DNA from: Sphingomonas horti
GTDB lineage: Bacteria; Pseudomonadota; Alphaproteobacteria; Sphingomonadales; Sphingomonadaceae
Length of the DNA stretch: 64,000 nt
Assembly: GCF_009753715.1 (NCBI RefSeq)
Contig: NZ_WQMS01000007.1
Location: forward strand, 166,745-230,744
Reading direction: 5' to 3'
The notes beneath the pieces are model-generated. The model ran no database searches. It saw only the letters and a list, made by a program, of their open reading frames with translations, and had not been told where the DNA came from. Numbering within the stretch: the stretch's first letter is position 1; each line of letters starts with the position of its first letter. Of the stretch, positions 34,295 to 45,974 are shown piece after piece. The position numbers and the translations under genes were made by a program.

Positions 34295-34875
34295 CAGGCG
34301 GCGCGGCTCCCGGGCTTCATCGGAGGGATCGCCGCCAGCTCGGGCGGCAGGGCGTTGGGTTCATAGCTGGGCACGTCGATGCGGATCAGCGGGTAGAATG
34401 GCACGCCCAGATCGACCGATCCGTTGGAGCGATCGACCAACGCCGCCGCCGCGATCACCTCGCCACCGGCCGCACGAATCGCGGCGATTGCCTCGCGCGA
34501 GGAAAGACCGGTGGTGACGACATCCTCCATCATCAGCACGTTCTGGCCGGCCGAGAGCCGGAAGCCGCGCCGCAGCTCGAAGGTGCCCGTCGGCCGCTCC
34601 AGGAACATCGCGTCGACGCCGAGCGCGCGCGCGACTTCCTGGCCGGCGATCACGCCGCCCATCGCCGGCGAGACGACGACGTCGATCCGCGTCCGGACCT
34701 CGACAGGCAGCCTGGCGGCCAAGGCCTCGGCCAGCCGCGCCCCGCGCGCGGGATTCATCAGCACGCGCGCGCATTGCAGGTAACGGGGGCTTCTGAGGCC
34801 GGAGGAGAGGATGAAATGGCCTTCCAGCAGGGCTTCCGCGGCCCGGAACTCCGCCAGAACCTCATCGTCGGTCAT
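34294..34875 (-). CDS. pyrE: Orotate phosphoribosyltransferase
   Basis: Makes orotidine monophosphate from orotate and PRPP in pyrimidine synthesis. The 193-aa protein has [16 protein letters not shown] (~21), [19 protein letters not shown] (~68), [14 protein letters not shown] (~93) and the PRPP loop [17 protein letters not shown] (~113-129). Start ATG 34875 gives [16 protein letters not shown], the family N-terminus. First gene of the minus-strand run, divergent from coxB. Confidence 0.94.
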   Translation of the reverse strand: MTDDEVLAEFRAAEALLEGHFILSSGLRSPRYLQCARVLMNPARGARLAEALAARLPVEVRTRIDVVVSPAMGGVIAGQEVARALGVDAMFLERPTGTFELRRGFRLSAGQNVLMMEDVVTTGLSSREAIAAIRAAGGEVIAAAALVDRSNGSVDLGVPFYPLIRIDVPSYEPNALPPELAAIPPMKPGSRAA

Positions 34876-35073
34876 GGCCGCGTGCGATAGGCGGCGGACG
34901 GCGATATGGCAACCGCCGGCGCCGCCGCTGCGCCTCTCCATTCGCCGCGCCCGAATCTCTCCCGACCCGCTTGAGGGACCGGCAATCCCGGCCTATAAGC
35001 CGCGCCAAACTCGCACTCGCGCGCCCGTTCGGGAACGCGCGCAGCCTGCACCCGGGGAAAGAACAGGACGCCT

Positions 35074-37835
<2,762 letters not shown>

Positions 37836-37859
37836 TCACATCCTGAAGCGAGAGAATGA

Positions 37860-37889
37860 GCGCCCCGGCCGCGGCCGGGGCGCTTTTTT
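37860..37889 (+). terminator. Rho-independent terminator after coxA
   Basis: A perfect 24-nt palindrome (arms GCGCCCCGGCCG / CGGCCGGGGCGC) followed by six T residues, starting 24 nt after the coxA stop. Assembly genes downstream may therefore rely on read-through or their own promoter. Confidence 0.92.
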
Positions 37890-37973
37890 GTTCGAAGCAG
37901 CCATTCGCCGGCCCATGGCCGCCAGTCGCAGAAGCCCGCTTGCCGTTCGACGGCGCGGCGCCAGCCTGAGGCC

Positions 37974-38498
37974 ATGTCGATCTTGCCCCTGCTGCTTCTC
38001 GCCCAGACCGCAGCCGCCGCGCCCCCGCCACGAATCGACTGTAATGACGCCGACCATCGGGCGCTCGACTTCTGGGTCGGCGAATGGGCCGTCATCGACA
38101 CGGCCTCCGGCGCCGACGTAGCGCGGAGCCGGATCGCGCGCGGGCCCGGCGGCTGCTCGATCACGGAGGATTACCGGCAGACGGTCGGGCCGGGCGCCAA
38201 GCCGATCGACTATCACGGCCAAAGCTTCACCGCCTTCAACAGCGGGGACCAGCGCTGGCGGCAGCTCTATGTCGATACGTCGGGCGCCGCCTTCGCCTAT
38301 GACGGCGGCTTCGAGGGCCCGGCGCTGATGCTCACCGCGCGCGCCGGCGCGCTCGGCAGCCGCATGTCGATCGCCCCGCAGAGCGACGGAACCGTGCGCC
38401 AGCTGGGCTGGAAAACCAGCGATGCGGGCAAGAGCTGGCAGCCCAACTATGATTTCACCTACCGGCCGTTGAATCCACAGGCCCGCGCGACCCACTGA
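37974..38498 (+). CDS. Hypothetical secreted protein (DUF1579-like)
   Basis: The 174-aa protein has a signal peptide (MSILPLLLLAQTAAAAPPP), then DHRALDFWVGEWAVIDTASG, a phrase typical of DUF1579-like beta-barrel proteins, GPGGCSITEDYRQ, and strand-rich repeats to WQPNYDFTYRPLNP. Function unknown. It lies inside the oxidase gene cluster, but nothing shows a role in oxidase assembly. Confidence 0.72.
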   Translation: MSILPLLLLAQTAAAAPPPRIDCNDADHRALDFWVGEWAVIDTASGADVARSRIARGPGGCSITEDYRQTVGPGAKPIDYHGQSFTAFNSGDQRWRQLYVDTSGAAFAYDGGFEGPALMLTARAGALGSRMSIAPQSDGTVRQLGWKTSDAGKSWQPNYDFTYRPLNPQARATH

Positions 38499-38552
38499 AT
38501 CGCGGGAGAGCTTCCCCTTCGCCGCGAGCCGGCCTATACGGCCCCCAACTCC

Positions 38553-39458
38553 ATGATCGTGGCCGAGACTTCCGTTCCGCTGCCCGCCGATTGGCGGGAC
38601 CTGTTCGCGCTGACCAAGCCGCGAGTGATGTCGCTCGTCGTCTTCACGGCGCTATGCGGCCTGCTTGCATCGCCAGCACATATCGATCCCGTGCTGGGCT
38701 TCACCGCAATCCTGTGCATCGCGCTGGGCGCGGGGGCATCGGGCGCGCTCAATCAATGGTACGAGGCGGACCTCGACGCGAAGATGAAGCGCACCGCCAA
38801 GCGCCCGCTTCCGTCGGGCCGCGTCGACCGGCAGGCGGCACTGCATTTCGGCGTCGGCCTCGCCGTGTTCTCGGTTCTGATGCTGGGGCTTGCCACCAAC
38901 TGGCTGGCCGCGGCGATCCTCGCCTTCTCGATCTTCTTCTACGCCGTCGTCTATACGATCTGGCTGAAGCCGAACACGCCGCAGAATATCGTGATCGGCG
39001 GCGCGGCCGGTGCCTTTCCGCCGCTGCTCGGCTGGGCGGCGGCGAGCGGCGACGTCAGCACCCTGCCGGCGCTGCTGTTCGCCATCATCTTCCTGTGGAC
39101 GCCGCCGCATTTCTGGGCGCTCGCCATGTTCGTGCGCACCGACTATGCGGCCGCGGGCATCCCGATGCTGCCGGTCACCGCCGGGCTGCGGGCGACCCGG
39201 GCGCAGATCATGGGCTACAGCCTGGCGCTCGCGGCTGCGGCCGTCGCGCCCTGGGCGCTCGGCCTGACCGGAGCGATCTACGGGCTGGCGGCGGTCGTGC
39301 TCAATGGCGCCTTCATCGTGCTCGCCGCGCGCGTGTGGCGGAACCGGGCGACCGAGCCCGCGCACATGCGCCCCGAAAAGCGGCTGTTCGCCTTTTCGAT
39401 CCTCTATCTTTTCATCTTGTTCGGCGCGCTGGTCGCCGACCGCCTGTTGATCGCATGA
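38553..39458 (+). CDS. ctaB: Protohaem IX farnesyltransferase (haem O synthase)
   Basis: Adds the farnesyl tail to haem b to make haem o, the precursor of haem a for the oxidase. The 301-aa UbiA-family membrane protein has nine predicted helices, [17 protein letters not shown] (~18), the first aspartate motif [23 protein letters not shown] (~70-92) and the second [30 protein letters not shown] (~130-160). ATGA overlap with the next small gene. Confidence 0.96.
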   Translation: MIVAETSVPLPADWRDLFALTKPRVMSLVVFTALCGLLASPAHIDPVLGFTAILCIALGAGASGALNQWYEADLDAKMKRTAKRPLPSGRVDRQAALHFGVGLAVFSVLMLGLATNWLAAAILAFSIFFYAVVYTIWLKPNTPQNIVIGGAAGAFPPLLGWAAASGDVSTLPALLFAIIFLWTPPHFWALAMFVRTDYAAAGIPMLPVTAGLRATRAQIMGYSLALAAAAVAPWALGLTGAIYGLAAVVLNGAFIVLAARVWRNRATEPAHMRPEKRLFAFSILYLFILFGALVADRLLIA

Positions 39459-39595
39459 TCGACCCCGAGGAACAGGAGCTGATCCGGTCCCGCCAGCGCG
39501 CGCGTGCGCGGATCATGGCGCTCATCCTGGCCGCGCTGGCCGTCCTGTTCTTCTTCATCACCATCGCCAGGATCAAGGGGATGCACGGAGCATGA
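39455..39595 (+). CDS. 46-aa single-pass membrane protein of the oxidase assembly cluster
   Basis: Reads [20 protein letters not shown], then a helix ([20 protein letters not shown]) and KGMHGA. It overlaps both ctaB and ctaG by 4 nt (ATGA at each end), so it is clearly translated with them. A small membrane protein at this exact place is common in alphaproteobacterial oxidase operons; the function is not established from sequence. Likely an assembly or stability factor by context. Confidence 0.8.
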   Translation: MIDPEEQELIRSRQRARARIMALILAALAVLFFFITIARIKGMHGA

Positions 39596-40146
39596 CCGAG
39601 CTTGCCGTCCGCAACCGCCGCGCCGCGGCCATCGCGGTGCTGATCGCGCTGGGCATGGTGGCGCTCGGGTTCGCGTCGGTGCCGCTCTACCGCATCTTCT
39701 GCCAGGCGACCGGGCTGAACGGCACCACCAGCCGGGTGAGCGAGGCGGACGTGCCCAAACTGGCTTCCGCGGCAACGGTGATGGTGCGCTTCGACGCCAA
39801 TGTTCATCCCGACCTGCCTTGGTCGTTCCGGCCCGAAAAGCCGCTGCAGCAGGTCCATATCGGCGAGCGCAACATGGCGTTCTTCGTCGCCAAGAACCTG
39901 AGCAGCCGCCCGATCACCGGCCGCGCGACCTTCAACGTCCAGCCCGACCAGGCAGGCAGCTGGTTCAAGAAGATCCAGTGCTTCTGCTTCACCGAGCAGA
40001 CGCTGCAGCCGGGCGAGGAAGTGCGGATGCCGGTGATCTTCTTCGTCGAGCCGGGCATGCGCGAGGACGCGGACGCCAAGGACATTCAGCAGATCACGCT
40101 CAGCTACACCTTCTACCCGGTGGATTCGCCGGCGAAGGGCGGCTAG
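39592..40146 (+). CDS. ctaG: Cytochrome c oxidase assembly protein Cox11 (CuB chaperone)
   Basis: Delivers copper to the CuB site of subunit I. The 184-aa protein has one N-terminal membrane helix (AAAIAVLIALGMVALGFASVP) and VPLYRIFCQATGLNG (~22-40). The copper-binding KIQCFCFTEQTLQPGE (CFCF, ~125) is followed by MPVIFFVEPGM and the end of the immunoglobulin-like domain. Overlaps the 46-aa gene by 4 nt; ctaE follows after 33 nt. Confidence 0.97.
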   Translation: MTELAVRNRRAAAIAVLIALGMVALGFASVPLYRIFCQATGLNGTTSRVSEADVPKLASAATVMVRFDANVHPDLPWSFRPEKPLQQVHIGERNMAFFVAKNLSSRPITGRATFNVQPDQAGSWFKKIQCFCFTEQTLQPGEEVRMPVIFFVEPGMREDADAKDIQQITLSYTFYPVDSPAKGG

Positions 40147-40179
40147 AGCGCACCACAGGGACCAATCAGGGACAGATTC

Positions 40180-41025
40180 ATGGCCGGCGCCAAGAACCAC
40201 GACTATCATATCCTTCCGCCCGATCCGATGCCGATCATCGGCGCCTTTTCGGCGCTGATCATGGCCGCCGGCGGCATCATGTGGATGCACAGCTATGCCT
40301 ATGGCGGCTGGGTGTTCTTCCTGGGCGTCGCCTGCGTCCTCTTCACCATGTACCAATGGTGGTCGAACGTGATCCGCGAAGCGCATGCCGGCGATCACAC
40401 CCCGGTGGTGTCGCTGCATCTGCGCTACGGCATGATCCTGTTCATCGCGTCCGAAGTGATGTTCTTCGTGGGCTGGTTCTGGGCCTGGTTCGATTTCTCG
40501 CTGTTCCCGGTGCCGATGGTGGTGCAGGACGGCGTCGCCACGATTACCGAGGGCGTGGCGCAATGGCCCCCCAAGGGGCTGGAGGTCATCGACCCCTTCG
40601 CCTTGCCGCTGCTGAACACGATGATCCTGCTCTGCTCGGGCACGACCGTCACCTGGGCGCACCATTCGCTGATCCACGGCGATCGCGACGGGCTGAAGAA
40701 GGGCCTGTGGCTGACCGTGATCCTGGGCCTGGTGTTCACATCGATCCAGGCATACGAATACGTCCACGCGCCGTTCCCGTTCAAAGGCCTGAACTATGGC
40801 GCCGCCTTCTTCATGGCGACCGGCTTTCACGGCTTCCACGTGATCATCGGCACGATCTTCCTGATCGTGTGCCTGATCCGCGCCTATCGCGGCGATTTCA
40901 CCCCGCGCCAGCATTTCGGCTTCGAGGCCGCCGCCTGGTACTGGCACTTCGTCGACGTGGTGTGGCTGTTCCTGTTCATCTCCATCTATGTGTGGGGAAG
41001 CTGGGGGGCGCCGGTCCACGGCTGA
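40180..41025 (+). CDS. ctaE: Cytochrome c oxidase subunit III
   Basis: Third core subunit, which stabilises proton uptake. The 281-aa protein has seven helices, opening MAGAKNHDYHILPPDPMPII. FIASEVMFFVGWFWAWFDFSL (~87) carries the conserved glutamate, and NTMILLCSGTTVTWAHHSL (~147), TGFHGFHVIIGTIFL (~213) and WYWHFVDVVWLFLFISIYVWG at the end are signature segments. Full length. Confidence 0.97.
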   Translation: MAGAKNHDYHILPPDPMPIIGAFSALIMAAGGIMWMHSYAYGGWVFFLGVACVLFTMYQWWSNVIREAHAGDHTPVVSLHLRYGMILFIASEVMFFVGWFWAWFDFSLFPVPMVVQDGVATITEGVAQWPPKGLEVIDPFALPLLNTMILLCSGTTVTWAHHSLIHGDRDGLKKGLWLTVILGLVFTSIQAYEYVHAPFPFKGLNYGAAFFMATGFHGFHVIIGTIFLIVCLIRAYRGDFTPRQHFGFEAAAWYWHFVDVVWLFLFISIYVWGSWGAPVHG

Positions 41026-41050
41026 GGACGATCGCCGCAAGGGGGCGCGC

Positions 41051-41623
41051 GTGAGGAAAATCCCGCTCGTCCCCACCTTGCTCGTCGCCGCCGCGGTCGC
41101 GGTGATGATCGCCCTTGGCGTCTGGCAGATCGAGCGGCTGCACTGGAAGCAAGCGCTGCTCGCGCGCTACGCGGCGGCGCAGGGCTTGCCGCCGATCGCC
41201 TTTCCCGCCGCGCCGGATCCCAGGAACCCGCCGCTGTTCCGCCGCGCTTCGGCGATGTGCGAGACCGTGACCGGCTGGCGCGCCGAGAGCGGCCGCAATC
41301 TGAAGAGCGAGCCCGGCTGGGTGCATATCGCCGCCTGCCGCAGCGGCGCGGAGGGGCCCGGCTTCCAGGCAGTCGTGGGCTGGTCGGCCGAGCCCGGCAA
41401 TCCGGCCTGGACAGGCGGCCCCGTCACCGGCGTGATCGGTTCCGACCGCACGCACGTCATCAGGCTGGTCGCAGACCGGCCGGCGGCCGGGCTGCTTCCG
41501 GCCAAGCCGCCGTCGATCGATGACGTGCCCAACAACCACCTGTTCTACGCGATCCAGTGGTTCTTCTTTGCCGCCGCGGCGGCCCTGATCTACTGGCTGG
41601 CCCTTCGCAAGCGCAGCCGCTAA
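41051..41623 (+). CDS. SURF1-family oxidase assembly protein
   Basis: A 190-aa protein with the Surf1/Shy1 layout: an N-terminal helix (VPTLLVAAAVAVMIALGVWQIERLHWK, with the conserved GxWQxxR-like phrase), a periplasmic domain, and a C-terminal helix after DVPNNHLFYAIQWFFFAAAAALIYWLALRKR. It helps insert haem a into subunit I. GTG start 25 nt after ctaE. Slightly short compared with typical ~230 aa members. Confidence 0.9.
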   Translation: MRKIPLVPTLLVAAAVAVMIALGVWQIERLHWKQALLARYAAAQGLPPIAFPAAPDPRNPPLFRRASAMCETVTGWRAESGRNLKSEPGWVHIAACRSGAEGPGFQAVVGWSAEPGNPAWTGGPVTGVIGSDRTHVIRLVADRPAAGLLPAKPPSIDDVPNNHLFYAIQWFFFAAAAALIYWLALRKRSR

Positions 41624-41634
41624 GGCCGCCCGCG

Positions 41635-43032
41635 ATGCGCTATCGGAGCACGCGGGGAACGGGCGCGACGCTCGACTTCGAACAGGTGACGCTGGCCGGA
41701 TTGGCGCCGGACGGCGGCCTTTACGTGCCGGAGGAATGGCCGCACTTCTCGCATGACGCGATCGCGGCGCTCGCCGGCCTGTCCTATGCCGAGACAGCGG
41801 TCCGCGTGATGCGGCCGTTCGTCGGCGACGCGCTTTCGGACGACGAGCTCCGCGCTCTCTGTACCCAGGCCTATGGCCGCTTCGCCCATCGGGCCGTGAC
41901 GCCGCTGGCGCAGCTCGACGAGCGGCACTGGGTGCTGGAGCTGTTCCATGGGCCGACCCTCGCCTTCAAGGACGTGGCGCTGCAGCTGCTGGGGCTGTTC
42001 TTCGAGCGCTTCCTCAGCGACCGCGACACCCACCTGACGGTGATCGGCGCGACGTCCGGGGATACCGGATCCGCGGCGATCGACGCGCTCGCCGGGCGCG
42101 CCAAGGTCGACATTTTCATGCTCCACCCGCAGGGCCGCGTGTCGGACGTCCAGCGGCGGCAGATGACGACCGTCAAGGCACCCAATGTCCACAATATCGC
42201 AGTCGAAGGGACGTTCGACGACGCCCAGGCGCTGGTGAAGGCGATGTTCGCGGAGCCGGCCTTTGCCCGGCGGTTCAGCCTGTCCGCGGTCAACTCGATC
42301 AACTGGGCGCGGCTGATGGCCCAGATCGTCTATTATTTCTACGCAGCGGTGCGGCTGGGGGCGCCGCAGCGGCCGGTCGCCTTCTCAGTCCCGACCGGCA
42401 ATTTCGGCGACGTGTTCGCGGGCTACGCGGCGGCGAAGATGGGGCTGCCGATCGCACGGCTAATCGTCGCGACCAATGTCAATGATATCGTCGCGCGCGC
42501 GCTGCGCGACGGCGACTATTCGGCGGGCGAAGTCACGCCCACGGCCGCGCCATCGATGGACATCCAGGTCAGCTCCAATTTCGAGCGTCTGCTGTTCGAC
42601 CTCGACGCGGACGCGGTGCCGGGGCAGATGGCGGCATTTGCGAACGAGCGGGCGATGCGGCTGACGGCGCGCCAGCGCGCCGGCGCGGCGGCGCTGTTCA
42701 CCGGAGTCCGCATCGACGCGGACGAGATGGCGCTGGCGATGCGCTGGGCCTGCGAGGGATCGGGCCAGGTGCTGGACCCGCACACATCGATCGGGCTCGC
42801 CGCCGCGCGGGCGACCGAGCTGCCGGCCAACGTGCCGGTGGTGACGCTGGCGACCGCGCATCCGGGCAAATTCCGCGACGCGGTCGAACGCGCGACCGGC
42901 GTCAGGCCCGGCCTGCCGTCCCGCGTCGGCGCGCTGTTCGAGCGCGAGGAGCGGTACGACGTGCTGCCGGCGGAGCTGGAAGCCATCAAAGACTTTATCT
43001 CCGCCCGGGCCACCTCCGCCCGTTCGGGCTGA
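41635..43032 (+). CDS. thrC: Threonine synthase
   Basis: PLP enzyme turning O-phosphohomoserine into threonine. The 465-aa protein begins MRYRSTRGTGATLDFEQVTLAGLAPDGGLYVPE, has the PLP lysine in HGPTLAFKDVALQLLG (~104-119), GATSGDTGSAAI (~139) and SVPTGNFGDVFAGY (~252). ATG 41635 lies 11 nt after the SURF1 stop; the family N-terminus fixes this start. The last residues (RSG and the stop) are encoded by the edge of a dispersed repeat. Confidence 0.95.
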   Translation: MRYRSTRGTGATLDFEQVTLAGLAPDGGLYVPEEWPHFSHDAIAALAGLSYAETAVRVMRPFVGDALSDDELRALCTQAYGRFAHRAVTPLAQLDERHWVLELFHGPTLAFKDVALQLLGLFFERFLSDRDTHLTVIGATSGDTGSAAIDALAGRAKVDIFMLHPQGRVSDVQRRQMTTVKAPNVHNIAVEGTFDDAQALVKAMFAEPAFARRFSLSAVNSINWARLMAQIVYYFYAAVRLGAPQRPVAFSVPTGNFGDVFAGYAAAKMGLPIARLIVATNVNDIVARALRDGDYSAGEVTPTAAPSMDIQVSSNFERLLFDLDADAVPGQMAAFANERAMRLTARQRAGAAALFTGVRIDADEMALAMRWACEGSGQVLDPHTSIGLAAARATELPANVPVVTLATAHPGKFRDAVERATGVRPGLPSRVGALFEREERYDVLPAELEAIKDFISARATSARSG

Positions 43033-43107
43033 GCTTCTCGAAACCCTCCCTTTTCTTTGCCCGTTGAAAGAAGGAAGGGAGGCCTTCGACAGGCTCAGGC
43101 CGAACGG
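43019..43107. repeat. ~90-bp palindromic dispersed repeat, copy 3
   Basis: CCGTTCGGGCTGAGCTTCTC mirrors TTCGACAGGCTCAGGCCGAA with CGG at the far end. Same family as copies at 26668 and 31120. Its left edge supplies the last codons and stop of thrC, and its right edge ends 5 nt before the next start codon. Confidence 0.8.
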
Positions 43108-43112
43108 AGTTT

Positions 43113-43979
43113 ATGGAGCGAAATCTCGAAACATTGATCGCCGAGCCTTGGGCCGATTACGGGCTGCTCGATTCGGGCCACGGCCGCAAGCTGGAGCGCT
43201 ACGGCCGGTTCCGCTTCGTGCGCCCCGAGCCGCAGGCGATGTGGGCGCCGGCCGCGGGCGACTGGCGCGCGGACGCGGAGTTCATGCCCGGATCGGACGA
43301 GGAAGGCGGCGGCCGTTGGCGCTTCGGCGGGCAGGTGCCGCGCGAGGGCTGGCCGCTCGGGTGGGAAGAGCTCCGCTTCACCGCCTCGTGCACGCCTTTC
43401 CGTCACCTCGGCTTCTTTCCGGACATGGCGCCGGTGTGGAGCTGGATGCGCGGCATGCGGCCGAAATCGGCGCTGAATCTGTTCGGCTATACCGGCGTCG
43501 GCACGCTCGCCCTATCGGCCGCCGGCGCGGAGATGGTGCATGTCGACGCCTCCAAGAAGTCTGTCGATGCCGCGCGCGCCAATGCTGCCCTGTCGGGCAT
43601 GGCCGACCGGCCGGTGCGCTGGATCGTCGACGACGCCGCCAAGTTCGTTGCGCGCGAAGTCCGTCGCGGGCGACGCTATGACGGGATCATCCTCGATCCG
43701 CCCAAATACGGCCGCGGGCCCGAAGGCGAGGTGTGGAAGCTCGAGGAAGGCCTCGCGCCGCTGGTCGCCGACTGCCGCAAGCTGCTCGACCGCGACGGCC
43801 GCTTCCTGTTCCTGACCGTTTATGCGGTGCGGATGTCGGCGCTGGCCATCGGCGAGTTGATCGCGCAGGCCTTTGCCGACTTGCCCGGCCGCGTCGAGAT
43901 GGGCGAACTCGCCGTGCGCGAGGAAGCACGGGGGCTGCTGCTGCCGACCGCGATCTGGGCGCGCTGGCGCAACGACTAG
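43113..43979 (+). CDS. Class I SAM-dependent methyltransferase, RlmI/RlmK-like
   Basis: The 288-aa protein has a PUA-less N-terminal region (DSGHGRKLERYGRFRFVRPEPQA), then a methyltransferase core. Motif I is NLFGYTGVGTLALSAAGA (~122), the acidic strand MVHVDASKKSVDAARANAALS (~141) and the catalytic motif IILDPPKYGRGPEG (~190). The DPPKYG motif is typical of base methyltransferases acting on 23S rRNA. The precise target is not deducible. Confidence 0.82.
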   Translation: MERNLETLIAEPWADYGLLDSGHGRKLERYGRFRFVRPEPQAMWAPAAGDWRADAEFMPGSDEEGGGRWRFGGQVPREGWPLGWEELRFTASCTPFRHLGFFPDMAPVWSWMRGMRPKSALNLFGYTGVGTLALSAAGAEMVHVDASKKSVDAARANAALSGMADRPVRWIVDDAAKFVAREVRRGRRYDGIILDPPKYGRGPEGEVWKLEEGLAPLVADCRKLLDRDGRFLFLTVYAVRMSALAIGELIAQAFADLPGRVEMGELAVREEARGLLLPTAIWARWRND

Positions 43980-44620
43980 GTGCGTGCCGCCCGGAGCGCC
44001 GCGCCCGCGGCGAACGGGGCGCCGGCGACCAGTAGCAGCGACACGGCGCCGAGCAGCTTCAGCGCGGAGCCGCTGCCGTCGCCCAGCGCTCCGGCGCCGA
44101 AGATCAACACCGGCACCGCGATCGGGAGCATCAGCAGCCCGCCGAGCGCGCCGGCACCACGCAGGCCCGCCGTCAGCGCGCTGACCGTCACCCCCAAAGC
44201 CGCGAGCGCGGGGGAACCGATCGCCAGCCCTGCTTCGATCCGGACGAGCGTGCCGGCATCGATCCGCAGCAGCGCGGCGGCAGGCAATGCCGACAGCATC
44301 AGCGTCGGCCCGAAGCTGAGCCAGTGCGCGACCAGCTTGGCAGCGGCGACGCTCTCGTCCGAATGCCCGCGCACCGCGAGCTGGTCGAGCACGCCGTTCA
44401 GCCGGTCCGGCTCGATCAGCCGGTCCACCGGCAGCAGCGCCGCGAGCAGGGCTGCCATCCACAGCACGCCGCCGCCGGTGCGGGCGAGCAATTGCGCGTC
44501 GGGCCCCACCGCGAAGGCGAACAGAGTCGCGACCAGCAGGAAGAACATGACCGGCAGCATCGCCCCGCCCGCGCGCCAGGCCTGAGCAACATCGCGGCGG
44601 ATCAGGCTAAGCACCGGCAT
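43976..44620 (-). CDS. ccmB: Haem exporter subunit CcmB
   Basis: Membrane subunit of the CcmAB(C) complex that drives haem delivery for cytochrome c maturation. The 214-aa protein has six helices and the family phrases LIRRDVAQAWR, DRLIEPDRLNGVLDQLAVRG and LMLPIAVPVLIFGAGAL. Its start lies inside the end of ccmA (14-nt overlap), so the two are coupled. ccmC is not in the window. Confidence 0.92.
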   Translation of the reverse strand: MPVLSLIRRDVAQAWRAGGAMLPVMFFLLVATLFAFAVGPDAQLLARTGGGVLWMAALLAALLPVDRLIEPDRLNGVLDQLAVRGHSDESVAAAKLVAHWLSFGPTLMLSALPAAALLRIDAGTLVRIEAGLAIGSPALAALGVTVSALTAGLRGAGALGGLLMLPIAVPVLIFGAGALGDGSGSALKLLGAVSLLLVAGAPFAAGAALRAART

Positions 44621-45197
44621 CTCGGGTCGGGGCAAGCGGAAGGATTTGAACCTTGCTCAAACGCAGGCCCTGGTGGGTCGCGGCCAGCACGATCCCGCCG
44701 GCTGCCTGATGCGTGGCGCAGGCCCGTTCCAGCCGGCCGATCGCCTCGCTGTCTAGGCCGTTGGTCGGCTCGTCGAGCAGCCAGACTGGGGCATCGCTAG
44801 CGATCACGCGCGCAAGGGCAGCACGCTTGCGCTGGCCGGTCGAGAGCATCCGCACCGGCACCGGCGCCAGGTGGACTAGACCCATGGCAGCCATCGCCTC
44901 GGGCAGCGCGTCTTCTCGCCCGTCCAGCCGTGCCCAGAAGCGCAGCGCGCTCCCCAGCGGCAGCTCGCGGTCCAGCGCCGCATTCTCGTCGGCGAGCGCG
45001 GCCGCGCCATTGCGCGTCACCCGGCCGGCAGCGGCCTCCAGCAGTCCTGCCGCGATGCGGAGCAGGCTCGACTTGCCGGCGCCGTTGGGGCCGGTGACGA
45101 TCGCCGCTTCCCTGGCGCCAAGCGCAAGCGAGACACCCTCGAACAGCAGCCGGCCGCCGCGCACGCAGGCGACGTCGTCGAATCGCAACGTCGTCAC
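44607..45197 (-). CDS. ccmA: Haem exporter ATP-binding subunit CcmA
   Basis: ABC ATPase partner of CcmB. The 196-aa protein has Walker A TGPNGAGKSSLLRI (~35-48), signature LSTGQRKRAALARV (~120), Walker B PVWLLDEPTNGLD (~140) and the H-loop AATHQGL (~172). GTG start overlaps the zincin gene stop in GTGA. Confidence 0.94.
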   Translation of the reverse strand: MTTLRFDDVACVRGGRLLFEGVSLALGAREAAIVTGPNGAGKSSLLRIAAGLLEAAAGRVTRNGAAALADENAALDRELPLGSALRFWARLDGREDALPEAMAAMGLVHLAPVPVRMLSTGQRKRAALARVIASDAPVWLLDEPTNGLDSEAIGRLERACATHQAAGGIVLAATHQGLRLSKVQILPLAPTRDAGA

Positions 45198-45595
45198 CCG
45201 GCGAGGTCTTCGAGCGCGTGCATGTCGTCGTCGGACAGCCCGAAATGATGCCCCACCTCGTGCACCAGCACATGGGTGACGAGCGCTTCCAGCGACACAC
45301 CGGTCTCGGCCCATTCGTCGAGGATCGGCCGGCGATAGAGATGGATCATGTCGGGCAGGGCGCCGCTGTCCGTCGAGGATTTGTCGCCGACCGGGCGCCC
45401 GGAATAGAGGCCGGTCAACTCGAACGGGTCTTGGATGCCCATCTGGTCGAGAGTCGCGTCGTCGGCGAAATCCTCGATGCGCAACACCACGTCGCCCAGA
45501 TGCGCGCGGAATTCGCTCGGCAGCCGCTCCAGCGCCGCGCGTGCGAGCCGCTCGATCGTCTCCAGGTCCGGAGCATAGGTTGCCTGGTCGGCCAT
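45194..45595 (-). CDS. Zincin-like metallopeptidase family protein
   Basis: The 133-aa protein carries VLVHEVGHHFGLSDDDMHALE near residue 115. This is an HExxH zinc motif with a following aspartate in the met-zincin-like arrangement (HEVGHHFGLSD). A DPFELTGLYSGRP strand and the IHLYRRPILDEWAE helix precede it. Members are annotated as metallopeptidase family proteins of unknown substrate. ATG 45595 begins MADQATYAPDLETIERL. First gene of a unit with ccmAB; divergent from phhB. Confidence 0.85.
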   Translation of the reverse strand: MADQATYAPDLETIERLARAALERLPSEFRAHLGDVVLRIEDFADDATLDQMGIQDPFELTGLYSGRPVGDKSSTDSGALPDMIHLYRRPILDEWAETGVSLEALVTHVLVHEVGHHFGLSDDDMHALEDLAG

Positions 45596-45630
45596 GGCGA
45601 TGACATAGGACCAAGTCGAGGAGGCGGACA

Positions 45631-45924
45631 ATGGTCGAACAGTTGAACGAGGGCGAGCGCGCGGCCGCGCTCGATCGGCTGGGCGAGTGGGACTATGACG
45701 AGGCGCGCGACGCGCTGACCCGCAGCTTCCTGTTCGCCGACTTCCCGGAGGCGTTCGCGTTCATGACGCGAGTCGCGCTGCTCGCCGAGAAGGCGGACCA
45801 TCATCCCGAATGGTCGAACGTGTGGAACCGTGTCGATATCCTGCTCACCACGCACGATGCCGGCGGCCTTTCGGCGCGCGACGTGCGGATGGCGGAAGCG
45901 ATCGACCGCGTGGCCGCATCTTAA
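45631..45924 (+). CDS. phhB: 4a-hydroxytetrahydrobiopterin dehydratase
   Basis: Recycles the pterin cofactor by dehydrating 4a-hydroxytetrahydrobiopterin. The 97-aa protein has the signature [32 protein letters not shown] (~53-85) with the paired active-site histidines and the later TTHDAGG. Full length for the family. It stands divergent from the zincin gene. Confidence 0.93.
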   Translation: MVEQLNEGERAAALDRLGEWDYDEARDALTRSFLFADFPEAFAFMTRVALLAEKADHHPEWSNVWNRVDILLTTHDAGGLSARDVRMAEAIDRVAAS

Positions 45925-45974
45925 GGCTTTGCTGACTCTTTGCCGCCATCGAGGACGGCAAAGAGGTCGCTCCA

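Noticed and set aside
39412..41076. Long open frames opposite and out of frame with ctaG/ctaE
   Set aside because: Low-complexity translation with no domain; the real genes on the plus strand have clear motifs and tight spacing.
44640..44670. GGATTTGAACC as a tRNA T-arm fragment
   Set aside because: No cloverleaf or anticodon stem around it; it lies within the ccmA coding sequence.
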